NCBI RefSeq assembly: GCF_016863475.1 | Contig: NZ_BOOY01000038.1 | Location: 62,001 to 126,000, forward strand | Source of the DNA: Spirilliplanes yamanashiensis | GTDB taxonomy: Bacteria; Actinomycetota; Actinomycetes; Mycobacteriales; Micromonosporaceae | Direction: 5' to 3' | Length of the DNA stretch: 64,000 nucleotides | In this document: positions 42,189-49,632 of the stretch, one piece after another | Layout of the letters: every line of letters begins with the position of its first letter | How positions within the stretch are numbered: position 1 is the stretch's first letter | Notes under the pieces: generated by a model | Told to the model about the DNA's origin: nothing | Seen by the model: only the letters and a program-made list of their open reading frames with translations | Databases searched by the model: none | Position numbers and translations under genes: made by a program

Positions 42189-43652
42189 TCATCGTTCGCC
42201 CCGGTAGTCGAGCGGCGTGGCCGCCATGACGTACGGGTCGGCGTTCCACTTCTGCAGCAGCCCCGCGTCGCACGGCCGCACCACCGACTTGCTGATGTCG
42301 TGGCCGTGCAGCGGGTACAGGTCCGGGTCGGCCGCCTTCGGGTCGGTGGGGGACAGGCACAGCCCGGCCGCGTCGCGGATGCGGAAGCTGGTCTCGTACG
42401 TGCCGGTGTCGCGGTACACCGTCCACCGCAGCTCGTCCGGCAGGACGCCCCCGGGGCACGGCACGACGGTCACGTAGGTGCCCGGGTCGGCCGAGCGCGG
42501 GCTGCGCAGGCAGTGCAGCGGCCGGCCGCCGTCGGGCTGGACGGTGATCCGGCCGGTGCCGTGGCCGGTGGCGGGGTCGACCGCCGGCTGGGACCACCGC
42601 TGGTTCCAGTCGATCCGGGCCGGGTCCGGGTCCTGCTTGCACGGCCAGACGATCATGTACGCGTAGTCGGGCTCGCCGAGGGTGACGTCCAGGCACCGGC
42701 CGAACTGGCTGAAGTTGACCAGCTGCCGGGTGGCCTCGCCGGCCGCGCCCGCCCCGGTGGCGGTCTCCGGCTCGTTCACCTGGCGCATCCAGAGGCCATC
42801 CGCGTTGCAGTCCTGCAGGTCGACGAGGCTGCCCGCGCTGTACGACACGGCGGTCATGCACTGGCCGCGCGCGCCGGCGGTCTCCCACATCGCGTACGTC
42901 CCGAAGATCCACTGCTGCCGCGGCGGCGCGGCGGAGGTGCAGGGCCGCGACTGCGGCACCGTGCCGGCGCCCGTGCCGTCGACGCACAGGCCGAGCGGCC
43001 GGGCCGCGGTGCGGGAGGCGGTGAGCACGAGGCGCAGCTGGTCGTCGTACGCGAACGTCTGGCGCGGGCTGCCCGGGTCGCACACCTGGGCGCGCAGCTG
43101 CTCGCCGGAGGTGAGCCCGGCGTCGAGGCACAGCCGCGGGCTGGTCGGGGTGGGCGGCACGAAGCGCAGCAGGCCGCCCGGCACCTGCTGGGCGGTGGTG
43201 CGGAACGTGTACGTCACCGTCATGGTGCGGCTGCTGACGGTGCGCCCGGCCACCGTCGCGGTGCCGGTGGACGTCAGCACGGCCGTCGCGGGCACCGTCG
43301 CCGGGGTGCAGCCCAGCGACGCCCCGGCCGCGGTGCGGTAGGAGATGGTGACGTCGTAGCGGCTGACGTAACCGGGCGCGTCGGTGCCCGGTTCGCCGGT
43401 GACCCGGCAGCCGGGCAGCGCGGCGAGCAACCCGTCGCCGTCGGCGTCGGCGGCGCCGCGCAGCTGCCCGGCGGCGCTGTCGATGCCGGAGTGCGCCGCG
43501 TTGCCCGCCCGGTCGCGGGCCTCGGCGGCCCGGACGGCCTCGGTGCGGTCGACGACGATCGGCAGCAGCAGCGTGCTGAGCCCGATGCTGATCACCACGA
43601 GCAGCAGCGCGACGGGCATCGAGCCGCGGTCGTCGCGGTCGTCGCGGTTCAC
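42189..43652 (-). CDS. Membrane-anchored protein with ricin-type lectin-like repeats, in pilin operon
   Basis: A 487-residue protein. A short charged N-terminus with Asp-Arg repeats precedes a membrane helix (MPVALLLVVISIGLSTLLLP), resembling a PilX-type pilus protein lacking the usual GFTLVE. A beta-rich region follows, then two or three ricin-B-like repeats marked by paired Cys and QxW-like spacing: RLCLDAGLTSGEQLRAQVCD, QCMTAVSYSAGSLVDLQDC, RCLDVTLGEPDYAYMIVWPC. Such domains usually bind galactosides or other sugars. GTG 43652 overlaps the upstream stop in GTGA, so it is translated with the two prepilin genes. It may be a pilus-tip adhesin. Confidence 0.7.
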   Translation of the reverse strand: MNRDDRDDRGSMPVALLLVVISIGLSTLLLPIVVDRTEAVRAAEARDRAGNAAHSGIDSAAGQLRGAADADGDGLLAALPGCRVTGEPGTDAPGYVSRYDVTISYRTAAGASLGCTPATVPATAVLTSTGTATVAGRTVSSRTMTVTYTFRTTAQQVPGGLLRFVPPTPTSPRLCLDAGLTSGEQLRAQVCDPGSPRQTFAYDDQLRLVLTASRTAARPLGLCVDGTGAGTVPQSRPCTSAAPPRQQWIFGTYAMWETAGARGQCMTAVSYSAGSLVDLQDCNADGLWMRQVNEPETATGAGAAGEATRQLVNFSQFGRCLDVTLGEPDYAYMIVWPCKQDPDPARIDWNQRWSQPAVDPATGHGTGRITVQPDGGRPLHCLRSPRSADPGTYVTVVPCPGGVLPDELRWTVYRDTGTYETSFRIRDAAGLCLSPTDPKAADPDLYPLHGHDISKSVVRPCDAGLLQKWNADPYVMAATPLDYRGER

Positions 43653-44239
43653 GCCGGCCGCCCCTCGGTGCACTCGGCGCCCGGGGTCGCCGACCGGGAC
43701 GTGTTGAGCGCGGTGAACGTGACGTCGCTGGTGACCGTCCCGGCGGAGGCGTTGCGCCCGACGCGGGAGGTGAGCCGCAGCCGCAGCCGCGCGAAGTCGG
43801 TGGCGCCGGTCGCCTCCAGCGTGAAGAACGGGTCGGACCCGTCGACGAGCTGCCCGGCCAGGCTCTGCGCGGCGGGCGGGGTGGCGCCGGGCTGCCAGGC
43901 GACCGTGCGCAGCACGCCGGCGGCCCGGTCGACCACGACGCGGTGGCACCGGGGCTGCCCGGTCGCGGGGTCGGAGTTGAGGAACTCGACCCACGCCGAC
44001 GACGGCGTCTGCGCCGGCGGGCGGATCCAGCGGGCGTACCGGATCTCCTTGTCGATGCGCCGGAACGCGGTCTCGACCTGGGTGTCGGCGGCGGCGACGG
44101 CCTCGGTGCGGTTGGCGGCGGCGTGCGCCTGCAGCACGCCCGCGGTGACCAGGGCGGAGACCGCCCCGAACACGGTCAGGGCGACGACCAGCTCGATCAT
44201 GGTGGTGCCCTCGTCGCCGCCGGCCCGGCGGGCGCGCAT
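43649..44239 (-). CDS. Prepilin-type minor pilin
   Basis: A 196-residue protein with a type IV prepilin start: a short basic leader (MRARRAGGDEG) directly followed by TTMIELVVALTVFGAVSALV, where cleavage after Gly and the Glu at +5 are expected. The rest is a globular domain, including RIDKEIRYARWI, typical of PilW/GspJ-like minor pilins. It probably assembles in a pilus or pseudopilus at the membrane. Its start shares one base with the stop of the upstream prepilin gene (TGATG). No assembly ATPase, platform protein or prepilin peptidase gene is in the window. Confidence 0.85.
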   Translation of the reverse strand: MRARRAGGDEGTTMIELVVALTVFGAVSALVTAGVLQAHAAANRTEAVAAADTQVETAFRRIDKEIRYARWIRPPAQTPSSAWVEFLNSDPATGQPRCHRVVVDRAAGVLRTVAWQPGATPPAAQSLAGQLVDGSDPFFTLEATGATDFARLRLRLTSRVGRNASAGTVTSDVTFTALNTSRSATPGAECTEGRPA

Positions 44240-44862
44240 CAGGGGCCCCCGGTCACGGTGAAGACAGGGTCGCCGGCGTTGCTGAGCAGCGTGGAGGTCA
44301 CGTAGGCGCACCGGCCGGCCGGGCAGGTGCGGTGCGGCCAGGTGACGGCGACGACCACCTCGTACATGGTGACGTCCGGCCGCGCCGGGTCGGCGTCGGC
44401 CAGCGCGGTGGCGCGGCACGGCCGCACGGCGGCGCCGGAGCCGCCCTGCGCGCGGCAGCGGCCGACGAACCACTGCTGGGTGTACCGGACGTTGTTGACC
44501 ACCCGCTGCTGGGCGGTGGTGGGCAGTGCGGCGCCGGCGCCGGCGTTCGCGGGCAGCAGCGGGTCGGTGTCCCAGCCGAGGGTGAGCCGGTCCAGGTACG
44601 GGCGGGCCGCCGCGGGCGCCGCGGCCCACTGGGCGGCCGAGCTGATCCGGTCGCGCCCGGCGAGCACCGACGAGCCCTTGAGGGCGCGCACCCGCTCGAC
44701 GGCGTCGTCGGCGACCCGCACGGCCGCCTCCCGGTCGCGGGAGTACGCCACGAAGCCGACGGACTGCACGAGGAACGGCGCGAGCGCGCTCATCACGAGC
44801 GCCACGATGCCGAGGGCCACGCTCACCTCGACGAGCGTGAAGCCCTCCTCATGACGGTCCAT
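44239..44862 (-). CDS. Prepilin-type pilin (PilV/GspI-like)
   Basis: A 207-residue prepilin, first gene of the three-gene unit. MDRHEEGFTLVEVSVALGIV is a canonical leader with the cleavage site between Gly7 and Phe8 and Glu12 at the conserved +5 position. The hydrophobic helix ends near residue 35. The globular part has four Cys residues in its C-terminal half (VGRCRAQGG, VRPCRATAL, RTCPAGRCAY), probably forming disulfides. Translational coupling to the next gene and the GTGA to the third imply fixed stoichiometry. Micromonosporaceae and related actinobacteria carry type IV-like systems, but the function of this one is unknown. Confidence 0.88.
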   Translation of the reverse strand: MDRHEEGFTLVEVSVALGIVALVMSALAPFLVQSVGFVAYSRDREAAVRVADDAVERVRALKGSSVLAGRDRISSAAQWAAAPAAARPYLDRLTLGWDTDPLLPANAGAGAALPTTAQQRVVNNVRYTQQWFVGRCRAQGGSGAAVRPCRATALADADPARPDVTMYEVVVAVTWPHRTCPAGRCAYVTSTLLSNAGDPVFTVTGGP

Positions 44863-44923
44863 GTCCGCACAATCGGACGTTCCGGGCCCGGTATGAGCCG
44901 TGCGCGGTGTCAGCCTGGTCGCA

Positions 44924-45301
44924 TCAGGCGCTCTGGAACAGCTCGACGAGGTTGCCGGCCGGGTCGGCGAGCAGGATCTGCCGCCCGCCCGGCCCGGCGG
45001 TCACGTCGCTGCGGAAGGTCAGCCCGGCGGCGCGCAGCCGGCCGATCTCGGCGTCCAGGTCGTCGACGACGAGGTGGATGCGGTTGCCGCCGGCGGTGCG
45101 GGCGTCGGCGGGCGTGGCGCGGGCGCCGGAGCTGGCCGGCCCGGACAGCAGCAGCCGCAGCGGGCCGCGGACGACGTCGGCGAAGGCCGGCGCGGCGGTG
45201 GTGAGGCTCGTGAAGCCGAGGTGGCGGGTGTAGAAGTCGACGGCGGCCTGGACGTCGTCGACCAGGTAGCGGACGCCGGCGTAGGCGGTGGGTGCGGTCA
45301 C
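44924..45301 (-). CDS. VOC-family (glyoxalase/bleomycin-resistance-like) protein
   Basis: A 125-residue cytosolic protein of the vicinal oxygen chelate fold. YAGVRYLVDDVQAAVDFYTR and HLGFTSLTTAAPAFADVVRG form the first beta-alpha-beta-beta module; IHLVVDDLDAEIGRLRAAGL and ILLADPAGNLVELFQ the second. Metal ligands typical of the fold (His and Glu in the second module) are present. It may bind or detoxify a small molecule; relatives next to arsenic genes include organoarsenical lyases, but nothing here proves that. GGAG precedes GTG 45301. It lies 13 bases after the ArsR/phosphatase fusion, so the two are probably co-transcribed. Confidence 0.88.
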   Translation of the reverse strand: MTAPTAYAGVRYLVDDVQAAVDFYTRHLGFTSLTTAAPAFADVVRGPLRLLLSGPASSGARATPADARTAGGNRIHLVVDDLDAEIGRLRAAGLTFRSDVTAGPGGRQILLADPAGNLVELFQSA

Positions 45302-45314
45302 GGCGGGTTCTCCT

Positions 45315-46094
45315 TCACGGGCGGACGGCGGGGCGGACGGCGCTCAGGACGGGCACCAGGTGCCGGATGCGGGTGTCGATGGCGCCGGCGATCTCCCGCA
45401 GGGCGGTGCCGCCGGTGGCGCCGGTGTGGCCGGGGATGCTCCAGTGCGCCCGGCGGGGGTCGCCGGGGAAGTCGGGGGCCGCCTCGCGGGCGCGGTCGCA
45501 CAGGCTGACCACGACGTCGAAGCGCTGCCCGGTGAGCGTGCCGACGTCGCGGGGCGGCCCGGCGGGCGGCTCGGCGCCGAAGTCGTCGCGCAGCACCCGG
45601 GCGGCGTCCGGGTCGCGGCGCGGCGCGGGCCGGGTGCCGGCGCTGGTGACGTCGACCCGGCCGCCGGTGCGGTGCCGCAGCAGCCCCTCGGCGATGGGGG
45701 AGCGCACGCTGTTGCCGGTGCAGAGGAACAGCACGGCGACGCGGGGCGCGTGCGGCAGCCGGACCGGCGCGGCCGGCGCGGGCGGGCGCAGCGCGGGGTG
45801 CAGGCCGGCGCCCAGGTCGGCGAGCGCGGCGGCGCAGCGGTCGAGGTCGAGGTGGTAGTAGGTGTCGCGGCCGTCGAAGGTGCTGCGGGTGGCGATGACG
45901 AGCCCGTCGTCGCGCAGCAGCCGCAGGTGGTAGGACACCAGGTTCTGCGGCTCGCCGACCAGCGCCACCAGCTCGCGCACCCGGTGGTCGCCGGCGGCCA
46001 GCGCGGTGAGGAGCCGCCAGCGCAGCGGGTGGGCGGCGAGGCGGGCGAACGCCGGGACGGCCCGGCCGGGCGGTGCCACGCCCGCAGAATACAT
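45315..46094 (-). CDS. Fused ArsR regulator / low-molecular-weight phosphatase (arsenate reductase-like)
   Basis: A 259-residue fusion. Residues 10-90 are an ArsR-type winged helix: LAAHPLRWRLLTALAAGDHR, VRELVALVGEPQNLVSYHLR, then DGRDTYYHLDLDRC. Residues 115-250 are an LMW-PTP domain with the P-loop VLFLCTGNSVRSPIAEGLL (CX5R) and FDVVVSLCDRAREAAPDFPG, where the extra Cys and the Asp-Arg resemble thioredoxin-coupled arsenate reductases. This fusion is known in actinobacteria as a self-contained sensor-reductase. The canonical CVC metal site of ArsR is absent. ATG 46094 or GTG 46097 is the start. The inverted repeat over the start codon suggests autoregulation. Confidence 0.85.
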   Translation of the reverse strand: MYSAGVAPPGRAVPAFARLAAHPLRWRLLTALAAGDHRVRELVALVGEPQNLVSYHLRLLRDDGLVIATRSTFDGRDTYYHLDLDRCAAALADLGAGLHPALRPPAPAAPVRLPHAPRVAVLFLCTGNSVRSPIAEGLLRHRTGGRVDVTSAGTRPAPRRDPDAARVLRDDFGAEPPAGPPRDVGTLTGQRFDVVVSLCDRAREAAPDFPGDPRRAHWSIPGHTGATGGTALREIAGAIDTRIRHLVPVLSAVRPAVRP

Positions 46095-46109
46095 CACATG
46101 AGTTTGATG
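46092..46109. promoter_or_regulatory. Inverted repeat over the ArsR-fusion start, probable ArsR operator
   Basis: CATCA-N8-TGATG (46092-46096 and 46105-46109), part of ATCACATGAGTTTGAT, resembles ATCAA-type operators of ArsR repressors. It overlaps the start codon of the regulator, where binding would block its own transcription and translation. Confidence 0.5.
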
Positions 46110-46115
46110 GAAGTG

Positions 46116-47177
46116 TCAGAAGGCGTACCGGACGCGCAGGTACGGCGTGCGGGCGGCGATGAGGTCGGTCAGCGCCGCCACGTGGCGGCCCTTGTCCCCG
46201 GTGCGGTAGCGGACGTTCCACTGGCCGCTCTGCGAGCGCTTGAGCTGCTGCAGGTCCGGCCGCCACAGCACCTCCTCGGCCTTCGGGTGCCAGCCGAGGT
46301 TGACCTCGTGCAGCTTCTCGTTGTGGGTCAGGAAGATGACCTCGGCCGCGAGCTGGTCCTTCGTCGCGGCGTCGACGCCGGCGTCCAGCTGGTCGAGCAG
46401 CTCCGCCCAGTCCGCCAGCCAGCCGTCGCGCACCACCACCGGGCTGAAGTTGACGTGCACCTCGTAGCCGGCCGCCACGAAGTCGTCGATCGCGGCGATC
46501 CGCTCGGCGATCGGGGAGGTGCGGATGTCGAGCAGCTTGGCGTCGCGCTGCGGCATCAGCGAGAACCGGATGCGGGTGCGGCCCTGCGGGTCCCAGCTCA
46601 GCAGGTCGCGGTTGACGTGCTTGGTGGCGAAGCTCGCCTTGGCGGTCGGCAGCCACCGGAACGTCTCGACGAGGTCGCGCACGTTGTCGCTGATCCGGGC
46701 GTCCAGCGAGCAGTCCGAGTTCTCGCCGATGTCGTACACCCAGGCCACCGGGTCGCACTCGTTGGGCGCCGGCTTGACGCCCTGGCGGCCGACGTGGCGC
46801 TGCACGTACCCGGCGATCCTGTCGATGTTCGCGAAGACCGTGACCGGGTTGCTGTAGCCCTTGCGGCGCGGCACGTAGCAGTACGCGCACGCCATCGCGC
46901 AGCCGTTGGCCGTCGACGGGGCGATGAAGTCGGCGGACCGGCCGTTGGGGCGCGCGGTCAGCGACTTCTTGACGCCCAGCACGAGCGCCTCGCGCTTGAT
47001 CCGCACCCAGCGCGCGACGTTGGCCTCGTCGCCGTACAGCTCGGGGATGCGCAGGTGGCTCTCGACCTCGACCCGCTGGGCGTCCGGGAAGCGGGCGAGG
47101 ACCTCCTTGCCGCGGGGCAGGGCGGCCGCCTCGGGCTCGACGTAGATGCGCCGGATGTCCAGCAGGTCGGTGGTCAC
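46116..47177 (-). CDS. Radical SAM protein of the spore photoproduct lyase family
   Basis: A 353-residue radical SAM enzyme. The [4Fe-4S] motif NGCAMACAYCYVPRRKGYSN has Cys93, Cys97 and Cys100 (CxxxCxxC). The central part (VAWVYDIGENSDCSLDARIS, then SFATKHVNRDLLSWDPQGRT) and the C-terminal HNEKLHEVNLGWHPKAEEVL agree with the SPL/SplB-like family. True spore photoproduct lyases repair UV-damaged thymines in Bacillus spores; actinobacterial homologues are of uncertain substrate. It probably acts on DNA in the cytosol. The start is GTG 47177 with no clear ribosome binding site. It lies upstream of and codirectional with the ArsR-fusion gene, 18-21 bases apart. Confidence 0.85.
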   Translation of the reverse strand: MTTDLLDIRRIYVEPEAAALPRGKEVLARFPDAQRVEVESHLRIPELYGDEANVARWVRIKREALVLGVKKSLTARPNGRSADFIAPSTANGCAMACAYCYVPRRKGYSNPVTVFANIDRIAGYVQRHVGRQGVKPAPNECDPVAWVYDIGENSDCSLDARISDNVRDLVETFRWLPTAKASFATKHVNRDLLSWDPQGRTRIRFSLMPQRDAKLLDIRTSPIAERIAAIDDFVAAGYEVHVNFSPVVVRDGWLADWAELLDQLDAGVDAATKDQLAAEVIFLTHNEKLHEVNLGWHPKAEEVLWRPDLQQLKRSQSGQWNVRYRTGDKGRHVAALTDLIAARTPYLRVRYAF

Positions 47178-47228
47178 GCCCTGTTCAACGCCCCACCTGA
47201 GCTGCGGCTTCCCCGGGAACCGACGCGA

Positions 47229-48140
47229 CTACCAGCTCACCGAATCGCACGCGCCCGCGCCGACCGGCTCGACCTGCAGGGTGGCGTGGTCGATGCGGAA
47301 CTCGGCGTGCAGCGCCTCCCGGGCGCCCGCGAGCACGGTGCCCAGCTCGGCGGCCGGGTCGAGGCTCAGGTGCGCCGACGCGACGTCCATGCCCGAGGTG
47401 AGCGTCCAGACGTGCAGGTCGTGCACGTCGCAGACGCCGGGGACGGCGGCCAGCGTCGAGCGGACCTCGGTGACGTCGAGGTGCTCGGGGGCGGCCTGGA
47501 CGAGGATGCGCAGGGCGGCCCGGCCGAGCTTCCAGGTGCGGGGCAGGATCATCAGGGCGACGGCCACGGCGATGACCGGGTCCGCGTACCACCAGCCGGT
47601 GAGCCAGACGACGGCGGCGGCCGCGATGACGCCGACGGAGCCGAGCAGGTCGCCGAGCACCTCCAGGTACGCGCCGCGCACGTTGATGCTCTCCTGGGCG
47701 CCGGAGCGCAGCAGGCAGAACGCGACGACGTTGACGGCGAGCCCGGCGGTGGCGACCAGCAGGACGGGCCCGGCGGGGATCTCGTGCGGGTCGGTGAACC
47801 GGCGGGCGGCCTCGACGAGCACGTAGACGGCGACGCCGCTGAGCAGGACGGCGTTGGCCAGCGCGGCGAGCACCTCCAGCCGGTAGAGGCCGAAGGTGCG
47901 CTGGGTGTCGGCGGCGGCGCGGCCGGCCGCGGTGATGGCGGCCAGCGCCATGCCGATGCCGAGCACGTCGGTGAACATGTGCCCGGCGTCGGACAGCAGC
48001 GCCAGCGAGCCGGTGAGCAGGGCGGCGGCGCCCTCGGCCAGCATGAACACCGCGAGCAGGACGAACGCCCAGACGAGCCGCCCGCGGTGGCGGCTGCCGG
48101 CCCGGGCGGCCTGCGCCCCGTGATCGTGCCCCGCGCCCAT
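47229..48140 (-). CDS. Cation diffusion facilitator (zinc-type CDF exporter)
   Basis: A 303-residue protein with six membrane helices and a cytosolic C-terminal domain. SLALLSDAGHMFTDVLGIGM carries the HxxxD half of the metal site in helix II; helix V has GAYLEVLGDLLGSVGV, where a Glu replaces the His common in zinc-selective members, though Asp remains. The N-terminus has a short His-rich stretch (GAGHDHG). The C-terminal domain contains CDVHDLHVWTLTSGMDVASA, typical of CzcD/ZitB. It exports zinc or another divalent cation in exchange for protons. ATG 48140 has GGAAGGTG upstream; GTG 48167 is an alternative. The inverted repeat upstream suggests metal-responsive repression. Confidence 0.92.
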   Translation of the reverse strand: MGAGHDHGAQAARAGSRHRGRLVWAFVLLAVFMLAEGAAALLTGSLALLSDAGHMFTDVLGIGMALAAITAAGRAAADTQRTFGLYRLEVLAALANAVLLSGVAVYVLVEAARRFTDPHEIPAGPVLLVATAGLAVNVVAFCLLRSGAQESINVRGAYLEVLGDLLGSVGVIAAAAVVWLTGWWYADPVIAVAVALMILPRTWKLGRAALRILVQAAPEHLDVTEVRSTLAAVPGVCDVHDLHVWTLTSGMDVASAHLSLDPAAELGTVLAGAREALHAEFRIDHATLQVEPVGAGACDSVSW

Positions 48141-48183
48141 GCGCTTCACCTTCCGTCCCGCCGCCACGCCCCGGCCAATATAT

Positions 48184-48203
48184 GTTCACATCGCTATGTG
48201 TGC
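48184..48203. promoter_or_regulatory. Imperfect inverted repeat, possible SmtB/ArsR-type zinc operator
   Basis: GTTCACAT-CGCT-ATGTGTGC forms an inverted repeat with six of eight matched positions, inside an AT-rich island (CCAATATATGTTCACATCGC) unusual for this genome. It lies 44 bases before the CDF exporter start. SmtB/CzrA-type repressors bind sites of this kind, but no such gene is adjacent. Confidence 0.45.
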
Positions 48204-48286
48204 AATCGGATGCCCGCTGCGGAACCCGCCCGGAAGGGGCATGCTGCGAACGTCAACGGAAACCGAAACGCCGGAAGGACAGTGCC

Positions 48287-49201
48287 GTGCTCCGTCGTAC
48301 CCTCGCCATTGTCGCCGCCGCGGCGACGCTCGGCGTGCTGACCGCCCCCGCGGCCCCCGCCGCGGCCCACCCGGGCGGCCACGGCCTCCCCACCACGATC
48401 GCCCTGCCCGACGGCTTCCAGCCCGAGGGCATCGCCACCGGCCTCAAGAGCTGGGCCTTCTTCGGCTCCCGCGTCGACGGCGACATCTACCGGGTCGACC
48501 TGCGCACCGGCCGCGGCGCCGTCATCAGCCAGGGCCCCGGCACCCAGTCGCTCGGCATGAAGGTCGACCGGCGCGGCCGCCTCTGGGTCGCCGGCGGCTC
48601 CGGCGGTGACGGCCGCCTCGTCGACGGCCGCACCGGCCGCCTCCTCGACTCCTTCGACTTCGTCGAGGGCACCTCGTTCGTCAACGACGTGATCCTCACC
48701 CCGCGCGGCGCGTTCTTCACCGACTCCGTCAACCCGCAGCTGTACCGGGTCCAGCGCGGCCGGGTCAGCACCGTGCCGCTCACCGGCGACATCGCCTACA
48801 CCACCGGCAACAACGCCAACGGCATCGCCCGCACCCCCGACGGCCGGGCGCTGCTCGTCGTCCAGGGCAACGTCGGCAAGCTGTTCCGGGTCACCTACCG
48901 CGGCGTGGCCACCGAGGTGCGCCTCACCGGCCTGGACGACAACGCCCTGCGCAACGGCGACGGCCTCTGGCTGCGCGGCCGCACCCTCTGGGTCGTGCAG
49001 AACCGGCTCAACCGCGTCGCCGAGCTGCGCCTCAACCGCGACGGCACCGCCGGGCGGCTGGTGCGCTACCTGACCGACCCGCGGTTCGACGTGCCCACCA
49101 CGATCGCCGAGTACCGGGGCCGGTTCTACCTGCCGAACGCCCGCTTCACCACCCCGCCCACGCCGACCACCCCGTACACCGCGGTGGCGATCCGGCCCTA
49201 G
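48287..49201 (+). CDS. Secreted beta-propeller (SMP-30/NHL-like) protein
   Basis: A 304-residue secreted protein. MLRRTLAIVAAAATLGVLTA plus PAAPAAAHP is a signal peptide. The mature part has repeated blades of the type GLKSWAFFGSRVDGDIYRVD, LGMKVDRRGRLWVAGGSGGD, GIARTPDGRALLVVQGNVGK and GDGLWLRGRTLWVVQNRLN, as in six-bladed SMP-30/strictosidine-synthase-like or NHL propellers. The catalytic metal ligands of gluconolactonases are not obvious, so a binding or lactonase role is open. GGAAGGAC precedes GTG 48287. It is divergent from the CDF gene and overlaps the convergent orphan gene by four bases. Confidence 0.8.
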   Translation: MLRRTLAIVAAAATLGVLTAPAAPAAAHPGGHGLPTTIALPDGFQPEGIATGLKSWAFFGSRVDGDIYRVDLRTGRGAVISQGPGTQSLGMKVDRRGRLWVAGGSGGDGRLVDGRTGRLLDSFDFVEGTSFVNDVILTPRGAFFTDSVNPQLYRVQRGRVSTVPLTGDIAYTTGNNANGIARTPDGRALLVVQGNVGKLFRVTYRGVATEVRLTGLDDNALRNGDGLWLRGRTLWVVQNRLNRVAELRLNRDGTAGRLVRYLTDPRFDVPTTIAEYRGRFYLPNARFTTPPTPTTPYTAVAIRP

Positions 49202-49632
49202 CGCGCCCGCAGCTCGTCGTGGTCCGCCACGAGCAGGATCCCGTCCCGCTCGTCGAAGCCCGCGACGCGCCCCGGGAACAGGTCCGGCCGCAGGCCGGGC
49301 ACCGACCACAGCAGGGCGCCGGTGCGCACGTCGCGCCCGGCGCCCCCGGCCGCCCACGCCACCACCTCGTGCACGAACCCCACCGGGCCGGGCGCCCGCC
49401 ACCGCTCGTCGCCCGCGTCGCCGACCAGCACGGCGTCGGCCCCGTCCGTGGCCAGGGTCGCGTCCGGCAACCGGTGTACCGAGCGGCAGCCGGGCAGCTC
49501 CACAGCACCCGCCCGTCCCGGTCGCGCAGCGCCCGCCGGCCGCCACCCCGCGGGCACCCGCGCGGGCGGCGGCACGTCCTCCGGCGGCAGCCCCAGGCCG
49601 GTCAGCACGGCCGCCGGCGCGGCGGCGTCCAT
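49198..49632 (-). CDS. Orphan protein coupled to HelR (144 residues)
   Basis: A 144-residue protein starting at ATG 49632, whose A is the last base of the helR stop (TGATG), so it is translationally coupled. It contains LTGLGLPPEDVPPPARVPAG and later VELPGCRSVHRLPDATLATD, ERWRAPGPVGFVHEVVAWA and RVAGFDERDGILLVADHDEL. The repeated short beta-like segments suggest a compact beta fold. There is no signal peptide or membrane helix. I recognise no family. The coupling implies a partner or accessory role for the RNA polymerase-recycling ATPase, which is inference. The 3' end overlaps the secreted propeller gene by four bases. Confidence 0.6.
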   Translation of the reverse strand: MDAAAPAAVLTGLGLPPEDVPPPARVPAGWRPAGAARPGRAGAVELPGCRSVHRLPDATLATDGADAVLVGDAGDERWRAPGPVGFVHEVVAWAAGGAGRDVRTGALLWSVPGLRPDLFPGRVAGFDERDGILLVADHDELRAR

